From Williamsia soli (GTDB lineage Bacteria; Actinomycetota; Actinomycetes; Mycobacteriales; Mycobacteriaceae), in the NCBI RefSeq assembly GCF_017377795.1, contig NZ_JAFRDR010000005.1:1-64000 (forward strand): a stretch of DNA of 64,000 bases. The letters run 5' to 3'. Position 1 is the first letter of the stretch. Each line of letters begins with the position of its first letter. Of this stretch, positions 1 through 8,310 are shown piece after piece. Position numbers and translations under genes: made by a program. The notes under the pieces are model-generated. The model was not told where the DNA came from. It did not search any database and saw nothing but the letters and a program-made list of their open reading frames with translations.

Positions 1-2
1 AG

Positions 3-416
3 GCCCAACGCCTGGCGATGTTCGCCGCGCACCGCGGTTGCTCATCCCCGGGATGCTCAGCTCCGGCGATGTGGGCCGAAGCCCACCACACCGTCGAATG
101 GGCCCAGGGCGGGCTCACCGACATCACTTACCTGGCCCCGGCATGCCCGCAGCACCACAAGCTGATCGGGCCCGGCGAGCATCAGTGGCAGACCATCATG
201 AACACTGACGGCCCCGACGCCGGCCGCTGCGCCTGGATACCACCAGCATTCCTCGACCCCGAGCAGAAGCCGCGGGTCAACCGTGCCCACCATCCCGACG
301 AAGCCTTGATCGAGGCCCGTCAGGCCATGCTCGCACGCCGGAAAGCCCAACTCGAACAACGCAAACGAGAGATCACTGGACAACCGCCGGACCCACCCGA
401 CCCGCCAGGCGAATAG
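3..416 (+). CDS. HNH endonuclease, DUF222/13E12 family, C-terminal part (cut by window start)
   Basis: The reading frame is open from the first bases of the window, so the gene starts upstream and only about 137 C-terminal residues are visible. They contain the HNH nuclease signature of the 13E12 repeat family: a Cys pair (GCSSPGC), then AEAHHTVEWAQGG, then a second metal-site segment with PQHH. The tail is rich in Arg, Lys, Gln and Pro, which is common in this family. The role is probable DNA cleavage; the biological function of these multi-copy genes is unresolved. A full-length relative lies at 17050-18333. The assignment is secure as a family, but nothing can be said about the missing N-terminal DUF222 part. 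Confidence 0.85.
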   Translation, partial: AQRLAMFAAHRGCSSPGCSAPAMWAEAHHTVEWAQGGLTDITYLAPACPQHHKLIGPGEHQWQTIMNTDGPDAGRCAWIPPAFLDPEQKPRVNRAHHPDEALIEARQAMLARRKAQLEQRKREITGQPPDPPDPPGE

Positions 417-419
417 TCG

Positions 420-1376
420 TCAGTTGTTGTCGTAGAGATCGTCCAGCTCGTCGATGGTCTTTCCGGACGCGTCGGTGATGATGTCGAGTATCTTGCCGTA
501 CACCGGGCGGTCAGCACTGACGATGGACACGTGGTCTTCGCCGTCGGCAAGAACAAGATCGCCGATTCCGTTCTGGCGCTCCACCTCGTCGATGTACCGC
601 TCCGACAGGATCGGCGGCACGAGGGTGTCGGCGGTTCCATGGATGGCGACGACCGGCATGGTCGGATCGATGTTCTGTACCGGGTCCACCGACGCGTACC
701 GGCCGGGGACCTGCTCGGGTGTGCCGCCGAGGGCCGTCACGATCCGGTCGTTTCCGTGGTGCGCGGCGTAGACCATGTCGAGCGGACCTGCCAGGGACAC
801 CACCCGGGTGGGGCGGAACTTCGGATCGTGCCCGATCTCGCTCTTGGACAGCTTGTTGCGGGTACCGGCCCACATGGCCAGCTGTGCGCCAGCACTGTGT
901 CCGACGACAAGCTCGTCGTCGGTGGTGAGCTGGGGGTACTGCTGGTCGAGGACCACCACGTAGTCGAGGGCATTGCCGACGTCGGTGAAGGTGTTAGGCC
1001 ACCCGCCGCCGGACCCGACCCGCCTGTATTCGATGTTGTAGACAGCCATCCCGCGCTTGGCCAGGTCGATGGCGTAGGGGCGCATGGTCTGTGCGTCGAG
1101 CTGCGACTTCCACGATCCGCCGTGGATCAGCACGACGAGGGGGATGGTGTCGACGGCTTGTTCGCCTGCGGGTAGGTACAGGTCGCCCCAGTTCTGGGTC
1201 GAGTCGCTGCCCTCGGAGATGTCGTAGGAGACGCGGTGAACGGTGACATCGCCAAGGGACTGCACTGTGGACGATGTCGAACTGGGGGTGTCGCTGCTCG
1301 TGCAAGCGCACGCCGCCGCGATCACTGCGAGGAAAGCCACGGTGGTCGACACCGCTCTCAAGGTCAGCATGGTCAA
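420..1376 (-). CDS. secreted lipoprotein alpha/beta hydrolase (esterase/lipase type)
   Basis: The 318-residue product begins with a hydrophobic signal segment ending in AAACAC, a lipobox-like site, followed by a Ser/Thr-rich linker, so it is probably a membrane-anchored exported lipoprotein. The hydrolase fold is shown by the oxyanion-hole motif HGGS near residue 86, the nucleophile elbow GHSAG with Ser161, a GTADTLVPP segment carrying the likely catalytic Asp, and DHVSI carrying the likely catalytic His. It resembles carboxylesterases of the BD-FAE type that act on acyl or aryl esters; the substrate cannot be read from sequence. It ends 3 bases after the stop of the convergent HNH fragment and lies just downstream of the acyltransferase gene on the same strand, so the two may be co-transcribed. 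Confidence 0.85.
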   Translation of the reverse strand: MTMLTLRAVSTTVAFLAVIAAACACTSSDTPSSTSSTVQSLGDVTVHRVSYDISEGSDSTQNWGDLYLPAGEQAVDTIPLVVLIHGGSWKSQLDAQTMRPYAIDLAKRGMAVYNIEYRRVGSGGGWPNTFTDVGNALDYVVVLDQQYPQLTTDDELVVGHSAGAQLAMWAGTRNKLSKSEIGHDPKFRPTRVVSLAGPLDMVYAAHHGNDRIVTALGGTPEQVPGRYASVDPVQNIDPTMPVVAIHGTADTLVPPILSERYIDEVERQNGIGDLVLADGEDHVSIVSADRPVYGKILDIITDASGKTIDELDDLYDNN

Positions 1377-1379
1377 CAG

Positions 1380-2042
1380 TTAATCCTGCCCGGGGCATGA
1401 CGATGGACGGTTCACCGGGATGACGTGCTCCCGGAGCGCGTAGGTATCCACATACCTTTGCCCGGACATCTCCCGGATCTCCATCATGAGCTGGTCGGTA
1501 CACACGCGAATGTTGTTGCTGTGCAGAACAGATGGCGGCCCGATGGTGATACGAGCCCGGCGCCACGGGCGCACGCGTGCGGTGCCCTGCAGAGCGACGG
1601 GGATCACCGGTGCGCTGGTCGCCGCCGCAACCCTGGCGACACCGGTCCGGCCACGATGGAGGTGCCCGTCTGGCGACCGCGTGCCTTCGGGGTGGATCGC
1701 CCAGACACCGCCCGACTCCAGGATGTCCGTCGCGGCGTCCAGGGCCGCGGTCGCGGCGTTTCCACCCGCGCGATCGACGGGCACCTGACCTGCGGCAGTG
1801 AAGAACCAGCGTTGCACAGCGCCGCGCACCCCGGGCCGCGTGAAGTACTCGCTCTTGGCGAGAAAGGTCAGCCGCCGGTTGATCACCAGGCACAGCAGGA
1901 ACGAGTCGATGACGGCCAGGTGATTGGCGGCGATGATGACCGGACCCGACCGCGGAACGTGCTGGAGACCGGAGACGATCGGGCGGGCGGTCAGTCGCAG
2001 CGCAGGTCCGACCAGCGCATACTTCAAGATTCGGTACCACAT
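1380..2042 (-). CDS. 1-acyl-sn-glycerol-3-phosphate acyltransferase (PlsC family)
   Basis: This is a 220-residue glycerolipid acyltransferase of the PlsC superfamily. The catalytic block NHLAVIDS (HX4D) and the phosphate-binding block PEGTRSPDG are intact. A membrane-associated N-terminal helix is typical. It should acylate lysophosphatidate or a related lipid in phospholipid synthesis. The start at 2042 (MWYRILKY) was preferred to the upstream ATG at 2105 because GGGGA lies about 10 bases before it and the longer form would read through an operator. It is divergent from a TetR gene across two identical palindromes and lies 3 bases upstream of the lipoprotein esterase, which suggests a small lipid-related unit controlled by that TetR protein. 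The acyl acceptor is not certain. Confidence 0.85.
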   Translation of the reverse strand: MWYRILKYALVGPALRLTARPIVSGLQHVPRSGPVIIAANHLAVIDSFLLCLVINRRLTFLAKSEYFTRPGVRGAVQRWFFTAAGQVPVDRAGGNAATAALDAATDILESGGVWAIHPEGTRSPDGHLHRGRTGVARVAAATSAPVIPVALQGTARVRPWRRARITIGPPSVLHSNNIRVCTDQLMMEIREMSGQRYVDTYALREHVIPVNRPSSCPGQD

Positions 2043-2072
2043 GGTCAGAGGGTCCCCTTGTCGACGGCATAC

Positions 2073-2112
2073 GTAGACAATGTCTACGAATGCGATGGTA
2101 GACAATGTCTAC
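2073..2112. promoter_or_regulatory. two identical 15-bp operators between plsC-like and TetR genes
   Basis: The sequence GTAGACAATGTCTAC, a perfect 7-bp inverted repeat with one central base, occurs at 2073-2087 and again at 2098-2112, 25 bases apart. The second copy abuts the ATG of the TetR gene at 2113, and the first lies about 30 bases upstream of the acyltransferase start. The arrangement is typical of TetR autoregulation and control of a divergent target. The proximity of the second copy to the start codon suggests a short or absent leader. Binding by the adjacent regulator is an inference. Confidence 0.8.
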
Positions 2113-2682
2113 ATGACCCAGGATGTTGGAACTCGAGCGCGGCTGGTTCAGGCAGGCGTGGAGCTACTCGAGGATGGGGGATTGCCGGCTGTCGGGCTCA
2201 GGGCGATCACGCGGGCCGCGGGCGTCTCTCATGGCGCACCGAGACGCTACTTTCCTACGCATCGCGCGTTGCTGGCCGCTATCGCAGAAGCGGGCTTCGC
2301 AGATCTGCGAGCTGAACTCGAACCGGCGCTGTGTGGTCCGGGGCCGGCTGATTTGGCGGGCGCGCGCGCACGATTGCTCAAGATGGCCGGCCTCTACGTG
2401 GCTTTCGCGCGCCGTCGCCCGGACATGTTCGCGCTGATCTTTCGACACGATCTGCTCAAGGGTGCCGGGGAGAACCTCCGCGACAAGACCGGTCCGGTGG
2501 TCGATGCGCTGGCAGGGCTGATCGGTGGGCATGCACAGATGCACCGCGCGCTGAAGCTCTGGACATCCGTACACGGCGTCGCGATGCTCACCTCGACCCG
2601 AGCGCTTGACCTGTTCGATGCTGACGTAGACGCACTGGTCGCCGCAGCCGTCGATTCGGTGATTGCGCAACGTGATTCATGA
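2113..2682 (+). CDS. TetR/AcrR family transcriptional regulator
   Basis: The product has 189 residues. The N-terminal helix-turn-helix reads AITRAAGVSHGAPRRYFPTH, the standard TetR recognition region, followed by an all-helical ligand-binding domain of the WHG type. The start was set at 2113 (MTQDVG) because the upstream ATG at 2080 would place an operator inside the coding sequence. No Shine-Dalgarno precedes 2113, so a leaderless transcript is plausible. It probably represses itself and the divergent acyltransferase/esterase genes through the twin palindromes. The ligand is unknown; a fatty-acyl compound would fit the neighbours, but that is only inference. Confidence 0.88.
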   Translation: MTQDVGTRARLVQAGVELLEDGGLPAVGLRAITRAAGVSHGAPRRYFPTHRALLAAIAEAGFADLRAELEPALCGPGPADLAGARARLLKMAGLYVAFARRRPDMFALIFRHDLLKGAGENLRDKTGPVVDALAGLIGGHAQMHRALKLWTSVHGVAMLTSTRALDLFDADVDALVAAAVDSVIAQRDS

Positions 2683-2699
2683 CCGGACGCAGCCAACCC

Positions 2700-3302
2700 C
2701 TACGTCGCGGCGGCGATCTTCTGTCCGAGCTGGGTGAGCACGTCGATGAACTCGTCCTGGGTGAATTCGAGTGTGCCCCGTAGCCACCGGTCGAGCAGTT
2801 CGGTCGTGCCGGCGACCATGAGGATGGTCGAGGCACGGTCCCGCGGGTTGTCCGGGTCGGTGCCGAGAACCTCGGTCATGAGCAGCGGCGTCAGCTCGTC
2901 GACGATCGATCGTCGGCGTCCCTCCAGGGTGGTGTTGCCCGACGCCGCGGTATAGAGGTAGGCCGCGCGGGGGTCCGCAGTCAGGGCTTTGACCACTGAT
3001 GTCGCGACGTGTCCGATCCGCTGGTCGGTGGACAGGTCGGGCGGGAGTTGCTCCACGAGTGCGGTGCCCAGGGGCCTGAGGACGCCGTCGATGGCCTCGA
3101 CGAGAATCGCGTCCCGATCGCGGAAGCTCTCGTAGAAGTACCGCTTCGACAGACCAGCCCTGGCGCTGATCGAGTCGACGGTGATCGCGGTGGCGCCCGA
3201 CTCGGCAACCAGGTCGAGACAAGATTGGAGCAATTGCTCGCGGCGCTGGTCTCGACGCGTTTGCGCGGCGACACCCCGGTAGGGACGTACGACGGCGGCC
3301 AT
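2700..3302 (-). CDS. TetR family transcriptional regulator
   Basis: This 200-residue TetR-type repressor has the DNA-binding domain at about residues 20-65, including DSISARAGLSKRYFYESF. A conserved N-terminal basic stretch (TRRDQRREQLL) precedes it. The C-terminal helical domain has no recognisable ligand signature. It converges on the TetR gene at 2113-2682 with a 17-base gap, and its promoter faces the response-regulator gene at 3414. No obvious target gene is adjacent, so the regulon is unknown. Confidence 0.87.
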   Translation of the reverse strand: MAAVVRPYRGVAAQTRRDQRREQLLQSCLDLVAESGATAITVDSISARAGLSKRYFYESFRDRDAILVEAIDGVLRPLGTALVEQLPPDLSTDQRIGHVATSVVKALTADPRAAYLYTAASGNTTLEGRRRSIVDELTPLLMTEVLGTDPDNPRDRASTILMVAGTTELLDRWLRGTLEFTQDEFIDVLTQLGQKIAAAT

Positions 3303-3413
3303 GAAGCCATATTGACACGTACACGGGACGGGACCTGCAGCTCATCCACAGGTAGGCGGTCGTCGGTCCGATCACATTAGGATCAACCGAGCACGGTGCC
3401 GACGGAAGGACAT

Positions 3414-4073
3414 GTGGTGGACGGACTCCAGGTCGTGGTGGCAGACGACGATCTGCTGCTGCGGGAAGGCCTGGCGAGTCTGCTGAGCCAGTCGGGGCTC
3501 AACGTGATCGGACAAGCCGGCGATGGCGACGAGCTCATCACGCTGGTGCGCAAAGCTCCTCCGCAGCTGGCCATCATCGACATCCGGATGCCCCCGTCGC
3601 ACAGCGCCGAAGGTCTCGACGCGGCGAAGCTGATTCGGCAAGAGTTCCCTGACGTCGCAATGCTACTGCTGTCTGCCCACGTCGAGGTCGATCACGCGCT
3701 GGAATTGCTCGACAGTGGCAAAGGCATCGGCTACCTGCTCAAGAGTCGGGTCACCGACATCGCCGACTTTGTCGACACCCTCGCTCGTGTGGCGAACGGC
3801 GCGTCGGTCATCGACCCGGCGCTTGTCCAAGAATTGATCGCCGCGAAACGGCGTGACGATCCACTGGCGGTGCTGAGTGCTCGCGAGCGCGATGTCCTGA
3901 CGTTGATGGCCGAAGGACTGTCGAATTCCGGAATCGCCAAACGCCTGTGGATCACCGAGGGCACGGTCGAGAAGCACGTCCGGAGCATCTTGAACAAACT
4001 GGACCTCAGCGAGACCTCCGAAGATCACCGGCGAGTGCGCGCGGTCATCCTGTATCTCGATGCGATGAGCTGA
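3414..4073 (+). CDS. LuxR (NarL)-type DNA-binding response regulator
   Basis: An N-terminal receiver domain contains acidic VVADDD and the phospho-acceptor in AIIDIRMPP. A C-terminal LuxR helix-turn-helix reads ERDVLTLMAEGLSNSGIAKRL with TEGTVEKHV. The GTG start at 3414 (or 3417) was preferred over GTG at 3396 because GGAAGGA sits at 3404-3410; spacing favours 3417. A possible -10 box TAGGAT lies at 3378-3383. It lies close to a single-domain receiver (4084-4500) and a GAF histidine kinase (4553-6385) that has a NarL-partner type dimerisation domain. The three probably form one signalling unit; the signal and targets are not evident. Confidence 0.9.
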   Translation: MVDGLQVVVADDDLLLREGLASLLSQSGLNVIGQAGDGDELITLVRKAPPQLAIIDIRMPPSHSAEGLDAAKLIRQEFPDVAMLLLSAHVEVDHALELLDSGKGIGYLLKSRVTDIADFVDTLARVANGASVIDPALVQELIAAKRRDDPLAVLSARERDVLTLMAEGLSNSGIAKRLWITEGTVEKHVRSILNKLDLSETSEDHRRVRAVILYLDAMS

Positions 4074-4083
4074 TCCCGGGAGT

Positions 4084-4500
4084 TCAGGCGCCGTCGCCGC
4101 CGCGCGACATGATCTGCAGAATACGATCGGCCGAGAGCTCGAACTTCGGCAGGAACCCGATCGCCGAACTCGCATCGACCATGTCCGCGAAATCTTCTTC
4201 GTCGTGTGTCGACACCAAGATCATGGTGAATCGGGGATCGTCGTCGTGAAGTGCTTCGACCACGTCGAATCCGCTTTCGCCGCCGAGGTCGATGTCCACC
4301 AGGATCAGATCGGGGTGGGTGGACCGTGCTGACTGCATCGCCGTGGCAAGAGTCGAAGCCGTCCCGACCACCGTCATCCCGGCAGACTCAAGCACACCGC
4401 GTGCTGCGAGGCAGAATGCGGTGCTGTCGTCCACGATCAGACAGCGAGCGTCGGCGGGCTTCACCCTTTCGAGGGTGTCAGAGAAGGACCGGCGAGGCAT
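4084..4500 (-). CDS. single-domain response regulator (receiver only)
   Basis: The 138 residues consist of one receiver domain: CLIVDDS at the N-terminus, the phospho-acceptor in LILVDIDLGG, a conserved Thr/Ser region (ILVST) and a Lys in LPKFE. There is no output domain. It is convergent with the LuxR regulator (10-base gap) and divergent from the histidine kinase (52-base gap). Stand-alone receivers usually act as phosphate sinks, phosphorelay intermediates or protein-protein switches. Here it could compete with the LuxR regulator for phosphate from the kinase; that is inference. Confidence 0.85.
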   Translation of the reverse strand: MPRRSFSDTLERVKPADARCLIVDDSTAFCLAARGVLESAGMTVVGTASTLATAMQSARSTHPDLILVDIDLGGESGFDVVEALHDDDPRFTMILVSTHDEEDFADMVDASSAIGFLPKFELSADRILQIMSRGGDGA

Positions 4501-4552
4501 GCCCGCTAGCGGTACTTCCGCCCGATGACCGCATCCGGATTACGATCGCCGT

Positions 4553-6385
4553 GTGCGTGATCACGACGGTGGGACCTGGCGAGATCAACTCGTCACCAGT
4601 GTATTGCGACCCAGTACCCCACCCGTGGCGTGGGGAATCGCGGTTGGGGCTGCGCTGATCGCGGTCGAGATGCTGATCGTGTTCATGCTGGAGAAGATCG
4701 CCCCGGACAGTGCGTTCGGCGCGGTTTTCCTGTTCGGCGTGTTGGTGGTGTCGGCGGGGTGGGGCTTCGGTATCGCAATCGCCACCTCCGTCGCGAGCGC
4801 TGCTGCCTATGCGTACGTCCACGTCGCAGAGAACACCCACAGTCTGCTGCCGGCCGTCATCGTGTTCACGAGTGTCGCTCTGCTCACCAATGTGCTCGTC
4901 GGCCAATCTCGCCTGCGCGCAGCGGAATCCGATCAGCGTCGGCGGGAAGCAGACATGATGGCGGCTTTTGCGCGAACCATGTTGCGCGAGCCGATGTCCG
5001 CGGAGATGTTCAGCGCCGCGAGCGCTCGCCTGACCGAGGTATTGGACCTTCCTGCCCCCTATGCGGTCCTCGGCCCCGCGGATGCTCCGGTGACACCGGA
5101 ACAACAACGGATCAACCTGCTCGACGACGGCGTTGCCGCAGGTTCGCTGCTCGTGCCGGCAGTGCTGTCGGCTTCAGACACGCGGCGGGTCCGGAGAATC
5201 GTGCCCGCTCTCGAAGCGCTGCTCGCGGCGGCGCGAGATCGGCACGAGTTGGGGGAGCAGACCGAATCCCTGGCACGCCAGCAGGCAGCTCTGCGACGGG
5301 TCGCGACTCTCGTCGCCCAGCGGGGTGAGCCCGACGTCGTATATCCGGTCGCAGCTGCAGAGCTCGCGGAAGGGCTCGGCGTCGAACATGTATCGCTCGT
5401 ACGTTTCGACGGCGACGATTCCTGCCTCGTCCTCGCGGCGTGGGACGGCGATCCCGAGGGGCATCACCTCACGGTGGGCGAGCGGCTACCGCTCGGCGGA
5501 TACAACGCCAGCACCCTCGTTCACGCCACGGGCCAGAGCGTCGCCGTCGACTACTCGAATGCGACCGGTCCCATCGCCGAGCGGTTACGACGACGCGGTT
5601 TCCTCTCCGGCCTCGGCGTGCCGATCAAACTCGACGACTCCACCTGGGGCGCCGTGATCGTCGGCTCCGTCGACCACCGTCCAGCCCACGACATCGAGGC
5701 GCGCGTGCTGGATTTCGCCGATCTCGTGGCCACGGCCGTGTACAACAGCGAAACACGAGGTCAGCTGACCCGATCTCGGGCGCGCGTCGTCGCGGCGGCC
5801 GACCAAGCACGACGGATGATCGAACGGGATCTGCATGACGGGGCGCAGCAACGCATCGTCTCGCTCGGCATGGAACTGCGGGCCGCGCAGATGACTGTGC
5901 CACCCGGCGAGGAAGACCTCCGCGAGCGCCTGGATCGCAGCGTCGAGACGCTGTCGCAGGTGCACACCGATCTTCAGGAACTCTCGCGGGGGATCCACCC
6001 CGCGATCCTGTCCCGCGGCGGCCTCGGTCCCGCCCTGAAGACCCTGGCCCGCCGTTCGCCGGTGCCGGTGTCGCTCACCATCTCGATTCCGACCCGACTT
6101 CCCGACACGGTCGAGGTCGCTGCGTACTACGTGGTTGCAGAGGCGCTGACGAACACGGCGAAGTACGCCCATGCCACGGAGGTCACGATTGCCGCCACCT
6201 CTGACGCCGGTGTCCTGGACCTGACCGTCAGCGACGACGGGAATGGCGGCGCCGACTCCGGACGCGGGTCGGGGCTCATCGGACTGCACGACCGAATCGA
6301 CACTGTCGGTGGCACATTGACGATCACGAGCCCGGCCGGCGTCGGTACGACCTTGGTGGCCCGCATACCCGCGACGCCCTTCTGA
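4553..6385 (+). CDS. membrane GAF sensor histidine kinase (NarL-type partner)
   Basis: The product has 610 residues. Residues about 20-120 hold several hydrophobic helices of the DUF4118 type found in KdpD-like sensors. A linker helix is followed by a GAF domain (about 240-400), then a HisKA_3 dimerisation domain with the phospho-acceptor in ERDLHDGAQQRIVSLG, and a HATPase_c domain (EALTNTAKYAHA, DDGNG, GSGLIGLHDR). The GTG start at 4553 gives the full N-terminus. HisKA_3 kinases pair with LuxR-type regulators, consistent with the regulator at 3414-4073. The GAF ligand (redox, gas or small molecule) is not determined: no haem or nucleotide signature is obvious. Confidence 0.9.
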   Translation: MRDHDGGTWRDQLVTSVLRPSTPPVAWGIAVGAALIAVEMLIVFMLEKIAPDSAFGAVFLFGVLVVSAGWGFGIAIATSVASAAAYAYVHVAENTHSLLPAVIVFTSVALLTNVLVGQSRLRAAESDQRRREADMMAAFARTMLREPMSAEMFSAASARLTEVLDLPAPYAVLGPADAPVTPEQQRINLLDDGVAAGSLLVPAVLSASDTRRVRRIVPALEALLAAARDRHELGEQTESLARQQAALRRVATLVAQRGEPDVVYPVAAAELAEGLGVEHVSLVRFDGDDSCLVLAAWDGDPEGHHLTVGERLPLGGYNASTLVHATGQSVAVDYSNATGPIAERLRRRGFLSGLGVPIKLDDSTWGAVIVGSVDHRPAHDIEARVLDFADLVATAVYNSETRGQLTRSRARVVAAADQARRMIERDLHDGAQQRIVSLGMELRAAQMTVPPGEEDLRERLDRSVETLSQVHTDLQELSRGIHPAILSRGGLGPALKTLARRSPVPVSLTISIPTRLPDTVEVAAYYVVAEALTNTAKYAHATEVTIAATSDAGVLDLTVSDDGNGGADSGRGSGLIGLHDRIDTVGGTLTITSPAGVGTTLVARIPATPF

Positions 6386-6397
6386 CCCCGGCTCGTC

Positions 6398-6430
6398 GTG
6401 GGTCGTATACCGGCTAGCAGGTATACCCAC
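6398..6430 (+). terminator. bulged hairpin after the histidine kinase
   Basis: GTGGG-tcg-TATACC (6398-6411) pairs with GGTATACCCAC (6420-6430) around an 8-base loop, giving an 11-bp stem with a 3-base bulge. It begins 13 bases after the kinase stop and has no T-run. It may terminate the kinase transcript or act as an operator for the hydrolase gene at 6538. The perfect inner repeat GTATACC/GGTATAC would suit either. Confidence 0.5.
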
Positions 6431-6537
6431 CCGCCGAAACTCCTCCCCTGGGTTGGACGCCAGCAGCGACGACGTATGCCTCCGATAGGACGAATGTTGT
6501 TCTCACACGAGCGAGCCAACAACCGCAGGAGGACACC

Positions 6538-7359
6538 ATGCCTTACATCACCACCACCGACGGAACCGAGATCTACTACACCGAGCAGGGCGCCGGACAG
6601 CCCGTGCTGCTGAGCCACGGTTGGCCGCTCTCCTCCGACGCCTGGCAGATCGAGCTCAAACTGCTCGCCGATGCGGGCTACCGGGCTATCGCACATGATC
6701 GCCGAGGACACGGCCGGTCGTCGAAGACGTACCAGGGCAACGACATGGACACGTACGCCAAGGACCTCGCCGAACTCGTCGATTCACTCGACCTCAAGGA
6801 CCTCATCCTGATCGGACACTCCACCGGTGGTGGCGAGGTGGTTCGCTATGCAGCCCGGTACGGACAAGGCCGCGTCGTCAAGGTGATCACCGCGGGCGCC
6901 GTTCCTCCGATCATGGTCAAGTCCGACACCAATCCAGAGGGCACGCCCATCGAGGTGTTCGACGGTATCCGCGAGGGTGTCCTCAACGACCGCTCGCAGT
7001 TCTACAAGGATCTGTCCGAGTCCTTCTTCGGAGCGAACCGTGAGGGTTCGAACGTGTCGCAGGGAGCCAAGGACGACTTCTGGCGCCAGGGCATGCTGGT
7101 GAACCTCGCTGCCGCCTACGACTGCGTCAAAGCGTTCTCCGAGACCGACTTCACCGAAGACCTCAAGGCACTCGACGTCCCGATCTTCATCGCCCAGGGT
7201 GACGATGATCAGATCGTGCCCATCGTCGCCGCGGCCAAGAAGTCCATCGAACTCGTGAAGAATGGTCGGCTCGAGGTCTACCCGGGAGCCCCGCACGGCA
7301 TCTACGGCGACTACCAGAAGGCCCTGGACAACGACATTCTCAAGTTCATCGCCGAATAA
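6538..7359 (+). CDS. alpha/beta hydrolase, non-haem chloroperoxidase-like
   Basis: The 273-residue protein has the arrangement of cofactor-free bacterial haloperoxidases/perhydrolases and related esterases: oxyanion region SHGWPLSSDAW, nucleophile GHSTGGG (Ser95), acid in GDDDQIVP and His in APHGIYG near the C-terminus. The Trp after SHG and the GHSTGG elbow are typical of the chloroperoxidase F/L group. A strong Shine-Dalgarno (AGGAGG) precedes ATG 6538. The physiological reaction is probably ester hydrolysis; peroxidase activity in this family is a side reaction. It is followed by a second hydrolase and a long inverted repeat. Confidence 0.88.
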   Translation: MPYITTTDGTEIYYTEQGAGQPVLLSHGWPLSSDAWQIELKLLADAGYRAIAHDRRGHGRSSKTYQGNDMDTYAKDLAELVDSLDLKDLILIGHSTGGGEVVRYAARYGQGRVVKVITAGAVPPIMVKSDTNPEGTPIEVFDGIREGVLNDRSQFYKDLSESFFGANREGSNVSQGAKDDFWRQGMLVNLAAAYDCVKAFSETDFTEDLKALDVPIFIAQGDDDQIVPIVAAAKKSIELVKNGRLEVYPGAPHGIYGDYQKALDNDILKFIAE

Positions 7360-7407
7360 GGCCGCCGAACAAGACATCGCGCTCGAATCTTCGAATCTTC
7401 ACCCCCA

Positions 7408-7473
7408 CCGCCCACCCGTTTTTGCACCCTCCACACGCAGTAACCGACGGTTCGTGCGAAAACGGGTGGGCGG
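7408..7473. repeat. 20-bp inverted repeat between two hydrolase genes
   Basis: The arm CCGCCCACCCGTTTTTGCAC (7408-7427) is matched on the opposite strand at 7454-7473 with one mismatch; the loop is 26 bases. A tandem 8-base repeat CGAATCTT lies just before it (7384-7399). It could form a strong transcript hairpin 49 bases after the upstream hydrolase stop and may be a terminator or attenuator. The high symmetry also fits a small miniature-element footprint. Confidence 0.75.
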
Positions 7474-7517
7474 TCGGGCACCAACCCCACGTTCATCCCA
7501 TGCAACAGGAGCTTGCC

Positions 7518-8270
7518 ATGACCACCACACCCACCATCGTTCTCATCCACGGCGCATTCGCGGACGGCGCCAGCTGGGCGCCGGTCACCCGACGCCTGCT
7601 CGACAAGGGCCACACCGTGCTCGTCCCGCCGGTACCCAACCGCAGCCTGATCGGCGATTCCGCCTACATCCGCTCGTTCGTCGAGCAGATCGAGGGACCG
7701 GTGCTCCTGGCGGGACACTCCTACGGTGGAGCGGTCATCACCGTTGCGGGGGCCGCTGACAACGTCGTCGGTCTCGTCTACGTCGCCGGCTACGCGCTGG
7801 AAGAAGGCGAGAGCCTCGGTGAACTGCAAGGGCGTTTCCCCGACTCGGACCTCGCGGCCAACCTCGTCTACTCGCCGTACCCGATCGACGGCGCAGAACC
7901 CGGCACCGACGTATCGGTGAACATCAAGACCTTCCACGAGATCTTCGCCGCTGGTATCCCGCAGGAAGAGGCGGAGGTGCTCGCGGTATCTCAGCGCCCC
8001 TTGGCCGCAGCCGCTTTCGGTGAGGCCGCACCGGTCGCCGCATGGAAGACCAAGCCAGGCTGGGGCATCGTCAGCCGCAACGACCACACCATCAACCCCG
8101 ACGTCGAGCGATTCGGATACGAGCGCGCAGGCCTGCGCAAGGTCGTCGAGATCGACGCTCCGCACCTGGCGATGATCGCCAATCCGGCCGAGGTCGTCGC
8201 TGTGATCGAAGAAGCGCTGACCGAAGTGACCTCGGCTCAGGAAGCCCCGGCATCGGGCGCCCAGTCCTGA
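7518..8270 (+). CDS. alpha/beta hydrolase (EstC/salicylate-esterase-like)
   Basis: The 250-residue protein starts IVLIHGAFADGASW, followed by the nucleophile elbow AGHSYGG (Ser68), and ends with a His in APHLAMIANP. This is the small-hydrolase pattern seen in EstC and plant hydroxynitrile-lyase-like esterases. The start at ATG 7518 is supported by AGGAG at 7507-7511; a longer frame back to 7422 would cross the inverted repeat. It probably hydrolyses a small ester; the substrate is unknown. It may share transcription with the VOC and MFS genes downstream (40-base gap). Confidence 0.87.
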   Translation: MTTTPTIVLIHGAFADGASWAPVTRRLLDKGHTVLVPPVPNRSLIGDSAYIRSFVEQIEGPVLLAGHSYGGAVITVAGAADNVVGLVYVAGYALEEGESLGELQGRFPDSDLAANLVYSPYPIDGAEPGTDVSVNIKTFHEIFAAGIPQEEAEVLAVSQRPLAAAAFGEAAPVAAWKTKPGWGIVSRNDHTINPDVERFGYERAGLRKVVEIDAPHLAMIANPAEVVAVIEEALTEVTSAQEAPASGAQS

Positions 8271-8310
8271 CATTGCTCGACCTCGACAGCGGAACGGAAG
8301 GCTCGATGTC

